A stretch of DNA of 35,739 bases, from assembly GCF_019331805.1 (NCBI RefSeq), contig NZ_JAHBBE010000026.1:1-35739 (forward strand), in the 5' to 3' direction. The number at the start of each line of letters is the position of its first letter. The stretch's first letter is position 1. Made by a program: the position numbers and the translations under genes. This document shows positions 1-7,867 of this stretch, piece after piece. The notes under the pieces are model-generated. The model saw only the letters and a list, made by a program, of their open reading frames with translations, made no database searches and was not told where the DNA came from. Source of the DNA: Bifidobacterium pongonis (lineage in GTDB: Bacteria > Actinomycetota > Actinomycetes > Actinomycetales > Bifidobacteriaceae).

Positions 1-167
1 TACAATCACATCAAGTTTTTTTTGGTGTTGCCCGTATTGCGTCCTTCGGCTTGTTCCCGATGATAGGGAGCATCCGTTTGATCCACGGAACGATTCATCG
101 CGTCCATTGTCCGGTTCCCGAACCGCCACTTGCCATCATCCCTATGGGGGTGGTGATAGTTGAAGAT

Positions 168-284
168 TTGCGGCGACCATAGCCAAGGTGAGACGCCCGG
201 TCCCTTTCCGAACCCGGAAGCTAAGGCCTTGCACGGCGATGGTACTGCACTTGAGAGGGTGTGGGAGAGTAGCACGTCGCCGCT
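168..284 (+). rRNA. rrf: 5S ribosomal RNA
   Basis: This is the 5S rRNA of the large ribosomal subunit. The ends pair (GCGGCGA at 170-176 with TCGCCGC at 277-283), and the interior carries the conserved 5S segments CCCGGTCCC, TTCCGAACCCGGAAGCTAAG and GATGGTACTGCA. The upstream 167 bases would be the 23S-5S spacer of an rrn operon whose 16S and 23S genes lie outside the window. That spacer holds a hairpin near 133-155 (CATCATCCC with GGGGTGGTG, using G-U pairs) that could be a processing stem. The exact mature ends are uncertain by a few bases. Confidence 0.95.
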
Positions 285-301
285 TTTACTGTGATGGCGT
301 T

Positions 302-339
302 GAGCCCTTGGTAGAGTCCTCCGGGATTCCCAAGGGCTC
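302..339 (+). terminator. Hairpin behind the 5S rRNA gene
   Basis: A 10-bp perfect inverted repeat, GAGCCCTTGG (302-311) and CCAAGGGCTC (330-339), lies 18 bases after the 5S gene. It has no clear T-run, as is common for terminators in high-GC actinobacteria. It probably ends the rRNA operon. Confidence 0.65.
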
Positions 340-495
340 TCGTCGTATACGGGGATCTTGTCCCGAGTGACACGGACGGGCCCGACGCGGCGAAGCGATC
401 ACGGAAGGATACCGGGGAATCGCTCGGCATACCCGCGTTATCCGATTCCATTCCGCCGGGCCGTGAAAGGTATTGCCGGAAACGGCGTTCAACGC

Positions 496-2058
496 ATGTC
501 ACAATCCACTGCGCATAACATCTCCAATCAGAAGAACTCCCAGGACGATTCGCGGCATCCCATGCAATCTGCATCGAATACGACCGTCACAACGTCCCCT
601 GACAGCAGGAACGATCGCCCGGCAAACGGTGACGACCGCATCCAACCGACCCTGGTGCTCTCCATCGTCGCGACGGGCATCATGGCATTCATCGGCATTC
701 TGACCGAAACCCTGACCAACGTGCTGTTCCCCGAACTCATGGCCGAATTCCACGTCGACACGTCCACCATCCAATGGCTGACCACCGGCTACCTGCTGAT
801 GGTTTCCCTGGTCACCCCACTGTCCTCATATCTGAAACGTAAATATCCGCTGAAGAACATCTTCCTTACCGCGATTCTGCTGTGCATCGCCGGCTGCCTT
901 ATGGCCGCATGCACGTTGAACTTCCCGATGCTGATGGTCGCCCGTCTGCTGCAAGGCGCGGGTACCGGCATCGCCCTGCCGTTGATGTTCAACATCATTC
1001 TCGAACAGTCCCCCAGAACCCGTATCGGCATGTTCATGGGCATCGGCGGCATGATCGTGGCGGTCGCCCCGGCACTTGGCCCGACCGTCGGCGGACTGGT
1101 CGGTACGTTCATGCCCTGGCGTTGGATCTTCGTCATCATGCTGCCGTTCCTGCTGGTTTCGCTCCTGCTGGGACTGAAGAACATCCATCAGGTGGCTCCG
1201 CTTGAAGACGCGCATATCAACCCGCTGCACGTGCTGCTGCTTGCCGCCGGATTCGTGAGCTTCGTATTCGCGCTTGACCGCGGCGGCGCCGCCATCACCG
1301 CGATCAGCACCGGTGATAAAGGTGCCGCCGGCGCCTGCATCATCGCGGTTGTGCTGCTGTGCGTGGCCGTTGCGATGCTGGTGCTGTTCGCGGTGCTGTC
1401 GAGGAGGGCGTTCTCCCCGCTGGTGCGTCTCGGCGTGCTGCACAGCGTGAAATTCCGCTGGCATCTGCTGGCCTATGTGCTGCTGCAGTTCGTCACCATC
1501 GGCTACGGCTACATGATTCCGAACGCCTCGCAGCTGGGCTTCGGAGCCTCCGTGCTTGCCGCCGGCACCATCGTGCTGCCCGGTGCGCTGCTCGGCGCCA
1601 TCATGGGCCCCGTTGCTGGCTCTCTGCTGGACAAATTCGGACCGGTCCGTCCCATTGCCGCCGCCATGGCGGCGGCGTTGCTCGGTACGGTGCTGATGGC
1701 CGTGCTGATCGGTCCGGGATCGAACGTCATCATGATCGGCGCATGCTATTTCGTGTATATGGTCGGCTTCTCGATGTGCTTCGCGAATACGATGACATGC
1801 GGCATGGCTCCCGTGCACCCGGAGTTCAAGGCCGACGGCAACGCGCTGTTCAACACCTTCCAGCAGCTGTCCGGCGCGGTCGGCACGACCGTGATGTCGG
1901 TATGCCTGGGCATCGCCCAGTCTGGCCACGGTCAAGTGGGTTCCGCCTCGTTCGTGGCGGCTACGCAGCGTGGCGCACACCTGGGCTTCATCGTGCTGGC
2001 TTTGGCCGTGGCATGCGCCTGCCTGGCCAATTTCAGGGCCTTCGTGGCCAAGCGCTGA
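496..2058 (+). CDS. MFS drug:H+ antiporter, DHA2 (EmrB/QacA) family
   Basis: A predicted 520-residue inner-membrane exporter of the 14-helix DHA2 branch, which uses proton influx to expel lipophilic drugs or bile-type compounds. After a polar N-terminal tail of about 55 residues come many hydrophobic segments. Family hallmarks are the ITETLTNVLFPELM-like first helix region, WLTTGYLLMVSLVTPL in helix 2, RLLQGAGTGIALPL, and the antiporter motif C as APALGPTVGG. The ATG at 496 is chosen because the frame upstream reads non-conserved low-quality sequence; there is no clear ribosome-binding site, and ATG 562 or an upstream GTG at 463 are alternatives. It stands alone behind the rRNA operon. The substrate cannot be read from sequence. 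Confidence 0.85.
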   Translation: MSQSTAHNISNQKNSQDDSRHPMQSASNTTVTTSPDSRNDRPANGDDRIQPTLVLSIVATGIMAFIGILTETLTNVLFPELMAEFHVDTSTIQWLTTGYLLMVSLVTPLSSYLKRKYPLKNIFLTAILLCIAGCLMAACTLNFPMLMVARLLQGAGTGIALPLMFNIILEQSPRTRIGMFMGIGGMIVAVAPALGPTVGGLVGTFMPWRWIFVIMLPFLLVSLLLGLKNIHQVAPLEDAHINPLHVLLLAAGFVSFVFALDRGGAAITAISTGDKGAAGACIIAVVLLCVAVAMLVLFAVLSRRAFSPLVRLGVLHSVKFRWHLLAYVLLQFVTIGYGYMIPNASQLGFGASVLAAGTIVLPGALLGAIMGPVAGSLLDKFGPVRPIAAAMAAALLGTVLMAVLIGPGSNVIMIGACYFVYMVGFSMCFANTMTCGMAPVHPEFKADGNALFNTFQQLSGAVGTTVMSVCLGIAQSGHGQVGSASFVAATQRGAHLGFIVLALAVACACLANFRAFVAKR

Positions 2059-2091
2059 CCGTCTGCTTAAGCGACTACACTATGTGGCACT

Positions 2092-2343
2092 ATGCATTAC
2101 TTCGTACCTAAGCGTTGCGCCGAGTCGAATAAGATCATGTACCACGACAAGGCAACGGCCCAGCGGGCCGCCGATCAAAGCTGGCGTGAGCGCGGGGCCG
2201 AACTGTGGGTCTACCGGTGCGAATTCTGCGGAACCTGGCATCTGACGCATCATGATCCGCAGTCGAGCTACAGGACCATGCCGTCGGATCGGCAGATGAA
2301 GCCCAGGTCGCGTAAGAAAGGGTACAAGCCGCGTCGGCGATAG
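2092..2343 (+). CDS. Small conserved Cys/His protein, possible zinc ribbon
   Basis: An 83-residue basic protein of unknown function. Cys9 and a C-terminal CEFCGTWHLTHH block (Cys43, Cys46, His50, His53, His54) could bind a zinc ion. The last 25 residues are rich in Lys and Arg, which would suit nucleic-acid binding. Short proteins with a similar C-x2-C-G-x-WHLT pattern are, from memory, seen in actinobacteria and their phages, but I know no assigned role. The start ATG lies 10 bases after a possible -10 box, TACACT (2076-2081), and lacks a Shine-Dalgarno sequence, so the transcript may have almost no leader. It ends at the bidirectional terminator shared with the nitroreductase. Confidence 0.7.
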   Translation: MHYFVPKRCAESNKIMYHDKATAQRAADQSWRERGAELWVYRCEFCGTWHLTHHDPQSSYRTMPSDRQMKPRSRKKGYKPRRR

Positions 2344-2357
2344 TCGCAGGAAAACGA

Positions 2358-2400
2358 AAGGCTGTCCGAAACCATATGAACGGTTTCGGACAGCCTTTTT
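2358..2400. terminator. Bidirectional rho-independent terminator
   Basis: The stem AAGGCTGTCCGAAACC pairs with GGTTTCGGACAGCCTT around a short loop, with T-runs in both directions. It sits between two convergent genes, the small Cys/His protein and the nitroreductase, and should end both transcripts. Confidence 0.95.
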
Positions 2401-2435
2401 CGTATGCGGAATGATGAATCGCGCGACGATCCGGA

Positions 2436-3215
2436 TCAGCGGTCCAGACGGAATCCCTGACGCTCGGACAACGGCAGCACCGGCTTGGACAGTACACCAT
2501 CGTCCACGGCGTTCTCCGCGATCTGCTTGCTGAACGCGTCGACGGGACGTTCCGTGTTGCGCAGATCGTAATACTGGTGCACTTCGTCATCGAATTCGGC
2601 CAATCCGGCCAGCAGACGTTCGTCGCTGGATGGGTAGCCGTTTTCGAAGAACTGCATGGAACGAGGCATACGCGGCTTGAGCGTCGGCTCCTGATCGGGT
2701 TTGCCGATCGCCAGACCCAGAACGGGGTACGTGTATTCCGGCAGATCCAGCAGGTCCACAAGTGCGGCGGCGTCGTTCAGAATGGAACCGAGCACCACGC
2801 ATCCCAATCCGAGGGAGTATGCGGCGGTTTCCATGGCATGCAGCGCCAGTACGGCGTCGTTCTGAGCCTGCGTGTAACGGTAGCTGGAATTCAGCGTGAA
2901 CGTGTCGTTGCCGGTTTCCACGCCCTTGGAACGGGCGATTGCGGCGTTGCGGTGCTCGTCGAGCACGAACACGTACAGAAGGGGCGCCTGCGCGATATAC
3001 GGCTGCCTGCCGATGTGCGCGAGCTGTTCCTTGATGGCGGGATCAGTGACGCGGATCGCGGACCAATCGTTGAGGAACTGGCTGGACGGCGCGCGCTGCG
3101 CGACGGTTTCCAGCGTGGCGATGACATCGTCACCCAGCTCCTCGTCTTTGAATTTGCGGATGGAACGACGCTCAAGAAGCGTGTCGATGGTGTCGTTATG
3201 AATGAGTTCGGTCAT
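2436..3215 (-). CDS. Nitroreductase-family FMN oxidoreductase (NfsA/FRP-like)
   Basis: A 259-residue cytoplasmic flavoenzyme of the nitroreductase superfamily, reducing nitro compounds or quinones with NAD(P)H. The N-terminus reads LLERRSIRKFKDEEL, the FMN-phosphate-binding RRSIR motif, followed by QRAPSSQFLNDWSAIRV and, near the middle, AAYSLGLGCVVLGSI, all typical of the NfsA/FRP group. The length fits that group, whose C-terminal extension covers the active site. The start at 3215 removes 16 poorly conserved residues of a longer frame; the site in front is weak (TAGCGG). A DUF4235 gene lies 135 bases upstream on the same strand. The natural substrate is unknown. Confidence 0.88.
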   Translation of the reverse strand: MTELIHNDTIDTLLERRSIRKFKDEELGDDVIATLETVAQRAPSSQFLNDWSAIRVTDPAIKEQLAHIGRQPYIAQAPLLYVFVLDEHRNAAIARSKGVETGNDTFTLNSSYRYTQAQNDAVLALHAMETAAYSLGLGCVVLGSILNDAAALVDLLDLPEYTYPVLGLAIGKPDQEPTLKPRMPRSMQFFENGYPSSDERLLAGLAEFDDEVHQYYDLRNTERPVDAFSKQIAENAVDDGVLSKPVLPLSERQGFRLDR

Positions 3216-3350
3216 ACCGCTATTTTCACGCGATTGCACGACCCGCGCAATCGGAATGTCCAAGGATTCCCGCGTGGTTTTCGTGAAGTTTTCGGTTGAG
3301 ACGAGCTACTGGGACGCAGGTGACGCAGAAAACGCGCCATGAGCGCAAAA

Positions 3351-3728
3351 TCAGCGCTTGCCGCGGCTTTGCTTGCGATGGCTGCGGTCGATCAATGCCT
3401 GCGAACCCCGTTCGGACAACGTGGATACGGCGGCTCCGAACGCGGCCGAGGCCGCGGTGAACGCGAGGGTCATCGCAAGCCCCTTGCCGGCACTCTCCGT
3501 ATTCCTGCCGTGGCGCTTCCACGCCTTGTCCCAGGCCAGCTGGAAGAGTTTGCCTGCAACCATGCTCGTGACGGTGGGGATGATCGCCTTGGCCAGCTTG
3601 TCGGTGGCGGAATCCGGATCCTCCAGTCGCTGCTTGCGCAACTCAGCGACTTTGCCGTCGATGCGGTGCAGGGCTTCGACCGCGCGGTCGGCCGTCGATT
3701 CGGATGCGGTGTAGGTTTCGTCGCTCAT
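3351..3728 (-). CDS. DUF4235 small membrane protein
   Basis: A 125-residue protein. The N-terminal half is charged and helical (residues 1-45). The core, roughly 45-110, has the DUF4235 pattern: IIPTVTSMVAGKLFQLAWDKAWKR, then after a short polar loop a second hydrophobic stretch, LAMTLAFTAASAAFGAAVSTL. That gives two probable membrane segments. The family is widespread in actinobacteria and has no established function. The tail is basic (RSHRKQSRGKR). The ATG at 3728 is preferred over an upstream start that adds 35 proline/arginine-rich residues. It is probably transcribed together with, or just ahead of, the nitroreductase gene. Confidence 0.75.
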   Translation of the reverse strand: MSDETYTASESTADRAVEALHRIDGKVAELRKQRLEDPDSATDKLAKAIIPTVTSMVAGKLFQLAWDKAWKRHGRNTESAGKGLAMTLAFTAASAAFGAAVSTLSERGSQALIDRSHRKQSRGKR

Positions 3729-3844
3729 ACGCACCAGTCTACCGCCGGCCGATCGCGTGCCGTCCATCGAAGCGCAGTGTGCGCGGCCATGCGGTTCAGG
3801 CTCGCGGGAAACGGCGTGCCGGTGGATTGCCACCGTGTACGGGG

Positions 3845-3850
3845 TAAAGT
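3845..3850 (+). promoter_or_regulatory. Candidate -10 box of a leaderless transcript
   Basis: TAAAGT ends 6 bases before the ATG at 3857, and no good Shine-Dalgarno sequence is present. This spacing puts the transcription start at or next to the start codon. No convincing -35 box was seen. Confidence 0.4.
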
Positions 3851-3856
3851 GTGACT

Positions 3857-4558
3857 ATGAGTGAAAATGAACTGGGCGGCAGCGCGGCCGCTACACAGAC
3901 CGGGCATCTGGTTTTGCTGCGCCACGGGCAGACCGTGTGGAGCGAATCGGGGCAGCATACCGGGCGTACGAATATTCCGTTGACGTCGGTTGGCGAACAG
4001 CAGGCCGTGGCTGCCGGTGAGCGGCTTCGTGCCGCATTCCCCGAAGGATTCGACGAAGGTTGCGTGTTCGCCAGCCCGTTGAAGCGGGCGCAGCAGACGG
4101 CGCGTCTGGCCGGTTTCGAGCAGGTTGCCACGCTCGACGACATCGCGGAATGGGATTATGGCCGTGCCGAGGGGCGCACCCGTCAAACGGTGAGCGATAT
4201 GGCCGGTTTCGATTGGGATGTGTGGCGTGACGGGCCGACGTCCCTGCCGGAATCCATGGATGCGGACTGGCAGGAGACGCTTCCGAGCGGCGAACGTGTG
4301 CAGGTGCATGCCGGTGCGGGCGAAAGCCTTGATGCCGCCGCCGCACGCGCCTGTGACGCGATCGGGAAGGTGGCGCCGCTCGTCGAATCGGGGAAGGATG
4401 TGCTGTTGGTCGCGCATGCGCATATTCTGCGTATTCTGACCTCGCAGTGGATCGGTCTTGATCCAGGCTTCGGTCGCCTGCTTCGCTTGGATACGGCGCA
4501 CTATTCGGTGCTGAGCCTGTACAAGGGTGATCGCGTTATCGAGCATTGGAACTGTTGA
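3857..4558 (+). CDS. Histidine phosphatase (phosphoglycerate mutase-like)
   Basis: A 233-residue cytosolic phosphatase or mutase of the branch-1 histidine phosphatase superfamily. The phosphate-accepting His23 is in LLRHGQTVW, followed by the typical GQHTGRTNIPLT stretch. The acid/base region reads LDDIAEWDYGRAEG, and the second catalytic His is in VLLVAHAHILRIL. These features match small-molecule phosphatases rather than a glycolytic mutase, but substrate cannot be assigned. ATG 3857 is chosen over GTG 3851 because it follows a -10-like hexamer at leaderless spacing. The gene stands alone between the divergent DUF4235 gene and a long hairpin. Confidence 0.88.
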   Translation: MSENELGGSAAATQTGHLVLLRHGQTVWSESGQHTGRTNIPLTSVGEQQAVAAGERLRAAFPEGFDEGCVFASPLKRAQQTARLAGFEQVATLDDIAEWDYGRAEGRTRQTVSDMAGFDWDVWRDGPTSLPESMDADWQETLPSGERVQVHAGAGESLDAAAARACDAIGKVAPLVESGKDVLLVAHAHILRILTSQWIGLDPGFGRLLRLDTAHYSVLSLYKGDRVIEHWNC

Positions 4559-4593
4559 CAAAAGAAAGGAGCTGATTTTACCTGTTTCTTGGT

Positions 4594-4649
4594 CCCGCCT
4601 CCCCGTTTCGCCGTGCGATGACGCGCGGTGAAATAGGCCCGGAGGCGGG
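4594..4649 (+). terminator. Long imperfect hairpin behind the phosphatase gene
   Basis: CCCGCCTCC (4594-4602) pairs with GGAGGCGGG (4641-4649). Inside it TTTCGCCGTGCG pairs with CGCGCGGTGAAA through G-U wobbles. A smaller hairpin, GTGCCG/CGGCAC (4662-4681), follows. There is no T-run, so it is either a terminator of the U-less actinobacterial type or another structured element. Confidence 0.5.
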
Positions 4650-4689
4650 GGAAATCAAGGGGTGCCGCATGATTACGGCACGCCAAGCT

Positions 4690-4728
4690 TTGCCATCGTT
4701 TGCAAGAATGCAGAAGATGCGCCATAAT
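4690..4728 (+). promoter_or_regulatory. Promoter and LacI-type operator of the binding-protein gene
   Basis: TTGCAA (4700-4705) and CATAAT (4723-4728) are separated by 17 bases. The -35 box is the right half of an imperfect palindrome, TTGCCATCGTTTGCAA (4690-4705), that resembles the sites in front of the permease operon, malQ and the first lacI gene. A bound repressor would block RNA polymerase. Confidence 0.7.
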
Positions 4729-4825
4729 AGGCACTGTTGAAATCTTCGAAGGTGCCGAAGCCGACACCTTAACTACGGACACAGTCTGTTCGGGCGGAGA
4801 AACAAAAAAGGAAGAGAAAGGTTCG

Positions 4826-6154
4826 ATGATGAATCGTAACGTGAAAGCAGCGGTCAGCCTGGTTGCCATTACCGCCATGTCTTTGGGCACGCTTGCCGCA
4901 TGCGGCTCCAACTCCAGCTCCAGCTCCAGCAAGGGCAAGGTCTACTACCTGAACTTCAAGCCTGAATCGGCCGACCAGTGGACCGCTCTGGCCAAGGAAT
5001 ACACCAAGGAAACCGGCGTCGAGGTCAAGGTTCAGACCGCAGCCTCCGGCACCTACGAGCAGACCCTGAAGTCTGAAATCGCCAAGACCGAAGCCCCGAC
5101 CCTGTTCCAGGTCAACGGCCCCGTCGGCTACCAGAACTGGAAGCGCTACACCGCCGACATGAAGGACACCGAGCCGTACAACCAGCTCATCAACAAGGAT
5201 GTGGCCCTGAAGGACGGCGATAAGGTCGTCGGCGTGCCGTACGTGATGGAAACCTACGGCCTGATCTACAACAAGGACATCCTGAACAAGTACATCGCCA
5301 CCGACGGCGCCAAGATCAAGAGCGTCGACGACATCGACAACTTCGACACCCTGAAGGCCGTCGCCGACGACATGCAGGCCAAGAAGGACCAGCTCGGCAT
5401 CAAGGGCGCCTTCACCTCCGCCGGCTTCGACTCCAGCTCCGACTGGCGTTTCAAGACCCATCTGGCCAACCTGCCGCTGTACTACGAGTTCACCGAGGAC
5501 AACATCACCGAGCAGCCGGCGACCATCAAGGGCACCTACCTGCCGGAGTACAAGAACATCTTCGACCTGTACATCACCGACTCCACCACCGATCGTACGC
5601 AGCTGAGCTCCAAGACCGGTGACGACGCCAACTCCGAGTTCGCTCTCGGCCAGGCGGCCTTCTACCAGAACGGCACCTGGGCTTGGACCGACCTTGAGAA
5701 GGCCGGCATGAAGGCCGACTCCATCGGCATGATGCCGATCTACACCGGCGCCAAGGGCGAGGAGAAGCAGGGTCTGGCCACCGGTTCCGAGAACTACTGG
5801 TGCATCAACGACAAGGCTTCCGACGCCGACAAGCAGGCCACCAAGGACTTCCTGAAGTGGGTCATCACCTCCAACACCGGCAAGAAGTCCCTGAGCCAGG
5901 ACATGGGCTTCACCACCCCGTTCAAGTCCTTCTCCGACGTCAAGTCCGACAACCCGCTGGTCCAGGCCGCTCAGGACGATCAGAAGTCCGGCAAGACCCA
6001 GGTCTCCTGGAACTTCACCATGATGCCGTCCGAAGAGTGGAAGAACAAGCTGGGCAACGCTCTGCTTGAGTACGCTCAGGGCACCGGTGACTGGAACGCC
6101 GTGAAGACCGCGTTCGTGGACAACTGGGCTGCTGAATACAAGGCCTCCCACTGA
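4826..6154 (+). CDS. Sugar ABC transporter substrate-binding lipoprotein (MalE-like)
   Basis: A 442-residue extracellular solute-binding protein (family 1 type) anchored to the membrane by a lipid. A lipoprotein signal peptide ends in the lipobox LAAC with Cys26, followed by a serine-rich linker. The mature part shows the usual order: an opening beta strand, WTALAKEYTKETGVEVKVQ, then PTLFQVNGPVGYQNW and VVGVPYVMETYGLIYNKDIL. Context (two permeases, malQ) suggests maltose or other alpha-glucosides as ligand; this is inference. ATG 4829, just downstream, has better spacing to the AGAAAGG site and may be the true start. Codon choice is strongly GC-biased (AAG, CTG, ACC), as for a highly expressed gene. 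Confidence 0.9.
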   Translation: MMNRNVKAAVSLVAITAMSLGTLAACGSNSSSSSSKGKVYYLNFKPESADQWTALAKEYTKETGVEVKVQTAASGTYEQTLKSEIAKTEAPTLFQVNGPVGYQNWKRYTADMKDTEPYNQLINKDVALKDGDKVVGVPYVMETYGLIYNKDILNKYIATDGAKIKSVDDIDNFDTLKAVADDMQAKKDQLGIKGAFTSAGFDSSSDWRFKTHLANLPLYYEFTEDNITEQPATIKGTYLPEYKNIFDLYITDSTTDRTQLSSKTGDDANSEFALGQAAFYQNGTWAWTDLEKAGMKADSIGMMPIYTGAKGEEKQGLATGSENYWCINDKASDADKQATKDFLKWVITSNTGKKSLSQDMGFTTPFKSFSDVKSDNPLVQAAQDDQKSGKTQVSWNFTMMPSEEWKNKLGNALLEYAQGTGDWNAVKTAFVDNWAAEYKASH

Positions 6155-6193
6155 GTCCAATCTCCTCAATAACTGAATCAATAATTGAATACC

Positions 6194-6227
6194 GGCGACG
6201 GTCGGTTCCTTCTCCCCGACCGTCGCC
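6194..6227 (+). terminator. Terminator of the binding-protein gene
   Basis: A 12-bp perfect stem, GGCGACGGTCGG / CCGACCGTCGCC, has a 10-base pyrimidine-rich loop and starts 39 bases after the stop codon. No T-run follows. It separates the very active binding-protein gene from what follows. Confidence 0.75.
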
Positions 6228-6272
6228 ACATCCTCTCTGTTAAAACTTCTTCATGTAACTTCTCCAATGGCT

Positions 6273-6310
6273 GATGGCCGTCGACCTTCACGGGTCGGCG
6301 GCCATCATTT
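6273..6310. terminator. Second hairpin between binding-protein gene and lacI
   Basis: GATGGCCGTCGACC (6273-6286) pairs with GGGTCGGCGGCCATC (6292-6306) around a 5-base loop and is followed by ATTTCGTTT. It is a backup terminator for the plus strand. Confidence 0.65.
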
Positions 6311-6426
6311 CGTTTGGGGACTTTGTTTGGGCTGGGGCTGCGGATATCCCTACGGTTGAGATGCACGTGGATGCGCATGATGCGCTGCACGCCCCGCAAT
6401 CGCCCCGTGTACGCCCGAATACGACA

Positions 6427-6455
6427 AGGCCCGCTCCCTCATGGGAAGCGGGCCT
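6427..6455 (-). terminator. Terminator of the first lacI gene
   Basis: AGGCCCGCTCCC and GGGAAGCGGGCCT pair with a one-base bulge around a TCAT loop. The hairpin lies 30 bases beyond the minus-strand lacI stop codon and should end that transcript. Confidence 0.65.
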
Positions 6456-6484
6456 CAATGCGGTGTAATGTGGCGCGAACGCCG

Positions 6485-7504
6485 TCAGCGGTGAACGCCG
6501 GAGGTGCTGGACCGTACGATCAGCTGCGCCGGGACCTCCACGAATGCGGGGGAGGGGTCGCGGCCTTGGATGAGGTCGAGCGTCATGCGCGCCGCGGTGC
6601 GTGCCATTTCCGCAGGATTCTGGCGGATGGTGGTCAAGCCGATGTCGTTGGTGTAGATGCTGTCGTCGTAGCCGATCAGCGAAATATCGCTGGGTACGGA
6701 GAAACCGTTGCGTTCCAGCTGGAACAGCAGCGGCACTGCGATGCCGTCCTCCTGGCAGGCGATGGCCGTCGGCATGTCCGGCAGACTCATCAGCTGCGTG
6801 ACCACGTCGCTGATCTGGTAGTGGCCGTCATGGTCGACCTGGCAGGTCACGATGCGCGGTTCGACGCCCTCCTTGCGGCAGCATTCGCAGAACACGTCGA
6901 AACGGCTTTTCACGGAGAACGACAGCGAGACACCGCGGTCGGTGCTGATGTAGGCGATATTGCGATGGCCGAGCGTGATGAGATGACGGGCGGCGAGCGT
7001 CGAACCCTGTTCATCGTTGATGTTGACGGCGGCGGAGAAGCCGCGTTCCTCGGGCTTGACGGCGTTGATGCCGATGATCGGCACGCCCACGGAGGCGAGC
7101 TGTGCGCTCTCCTGGGCATCGATGTCGAAGGAGACGACGATGACGGCGTCGGCGTTGCGGCGCACCGGAAGCGTGTCGAAGAACTCCTTGCGATCCTCGA
7201 TGCTGGAGACCTGGAAGATCGAAATATCGTACCCTTCGGCGTGCAGTACCTCGTTGAGGCCTTCGATGACCTGCGCGGTGAACCAGAGACTGATATGGCC
7301 GCTCATCAGGACTGCGATGCGTAGGGATTTGCCGGATTTCAGCGCCGCCGCGGAACGGGACAACGAGAAATTGAGTTCGTTGGCAATATCCAGCACGCGT
7401 TTGCGCGTCTTTGCGGAAACCAGGTCCGGGCGTGTGAATGAGCGGGAAACCGTGGAAATGGATACACCCGCTGCCTTGGCTACATCTTGAATGCTGCTAG
7501 TCAT
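6485..7504 (-). CDS. LacI-family regulator of the glucan transport genes
   Basis: A 339-residue repressor. The helix-turn-helix is at residues 4-23 (SIQDVAKAAGVSISTVSR), then a hinge with LSRSAAALKSGKS, and a periplasmic-binding-protein-like effector domain ending in LIGYDDSIYTNDIGLTTIRQ. It lies between the binding-protein gene and the divergent permease operon. The likely operator (7588-7603) is in its own 5' region, and similar sites sit at the binding-protein, permease and malQ promoters, so it probably controls the whole set and itself, with an alpha-glucoside as inducer. The start at 7504 follows AAGGTGGG; the longer frame adds 38 residues with no support. It is paralogous to the LacI gene ending at 10710. 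Confidence 0.9.
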   Translation of the reverse strand: MTSSIQDVAKAAGVSISTVSRSFTRPDLVSAKTRKRVLDIANELNFSLSRSAAALKSGKSLRIAVLMSGHISLWFTAQVIEGLNEVLHAEGYDISIFQVSSIEDRKEFFDTLPVRRNADAVIVVSFDIDAQESAQLASVGVPIIGINAVKPEERGFSAAVNINDEQGSTLAARHLITLGHRNIAYISTDRGVSLSFSVKSRFDVFCECCRKEGVEPRIVTCQVDHDGHYQISDVVTQLMSLPDMPTAIACQEDGIAVPLLFQLERNGFSVPSDISLIGYDDSIYTNDIGLTTIRQNPAEMARTAARMTLDLIQGRDPSPAFVEVPAQLIVRSSTSGVHR

Positions 7505-7587
7505 AGGACCCACCTTGTACAGATTTACCTTCTTGAATTTCAGCTTACACTTTGCCGCTACCGCCAGTAAGGGGGATAGTAAACGGT

Positions 7588-7603
7588 TTACAAACGTTTG
7601 CAT
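7588..7603. promoter_or_regulatory. LacI-type operator upstream of the first lacI gene
   Basis: TTACAAACGTTTGCAT contains a perfect 10-bp palindrome, CAAACGTTTG (7591-7600). It lies 84 bases upstream of the lacI start and suggests autoregulation. Confidence 0.7.
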
Positions 7604-7700
7604 TTTACTGTTCGACAATGCAGGTATGGCGGGAAGATAATATTTTCAAGGTGTCAACGTCAAAGGTTTTTCTGACTGGTATGAGGGGGAAACGCCGAAA

Positions 7701-7739
7701 ATGACAACGTTTGACATACGTTTCCGTGACACGTACCAT
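7701..7739 (+). promoter_or_regulatory. Promoter and LacI-type operator of the permease operon
   Basis: A consensus -35 box, TTGACA (7711-7716), and TACCAT (7734-7739) are 17 bases apart. The -35 box is part of the operator-like ATGACAACGTTTGACA (7701-7716), related to the other sites of this region. The permease start lies 128 bases beyond, giving a long leader. Confidence 0.7.
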
Positions 7740-7867
7740 ACTAGTACGTCTTGCATGAAGGTGTGCACAGCATATCGAACCATGCAAGCGGTGCACCAAG
7801 CACAGCAAGGATTGAATCCCGCGCACGACGCAGTGCGACGGACTCAAGGAGGAGGAAGTGGTGTTTC

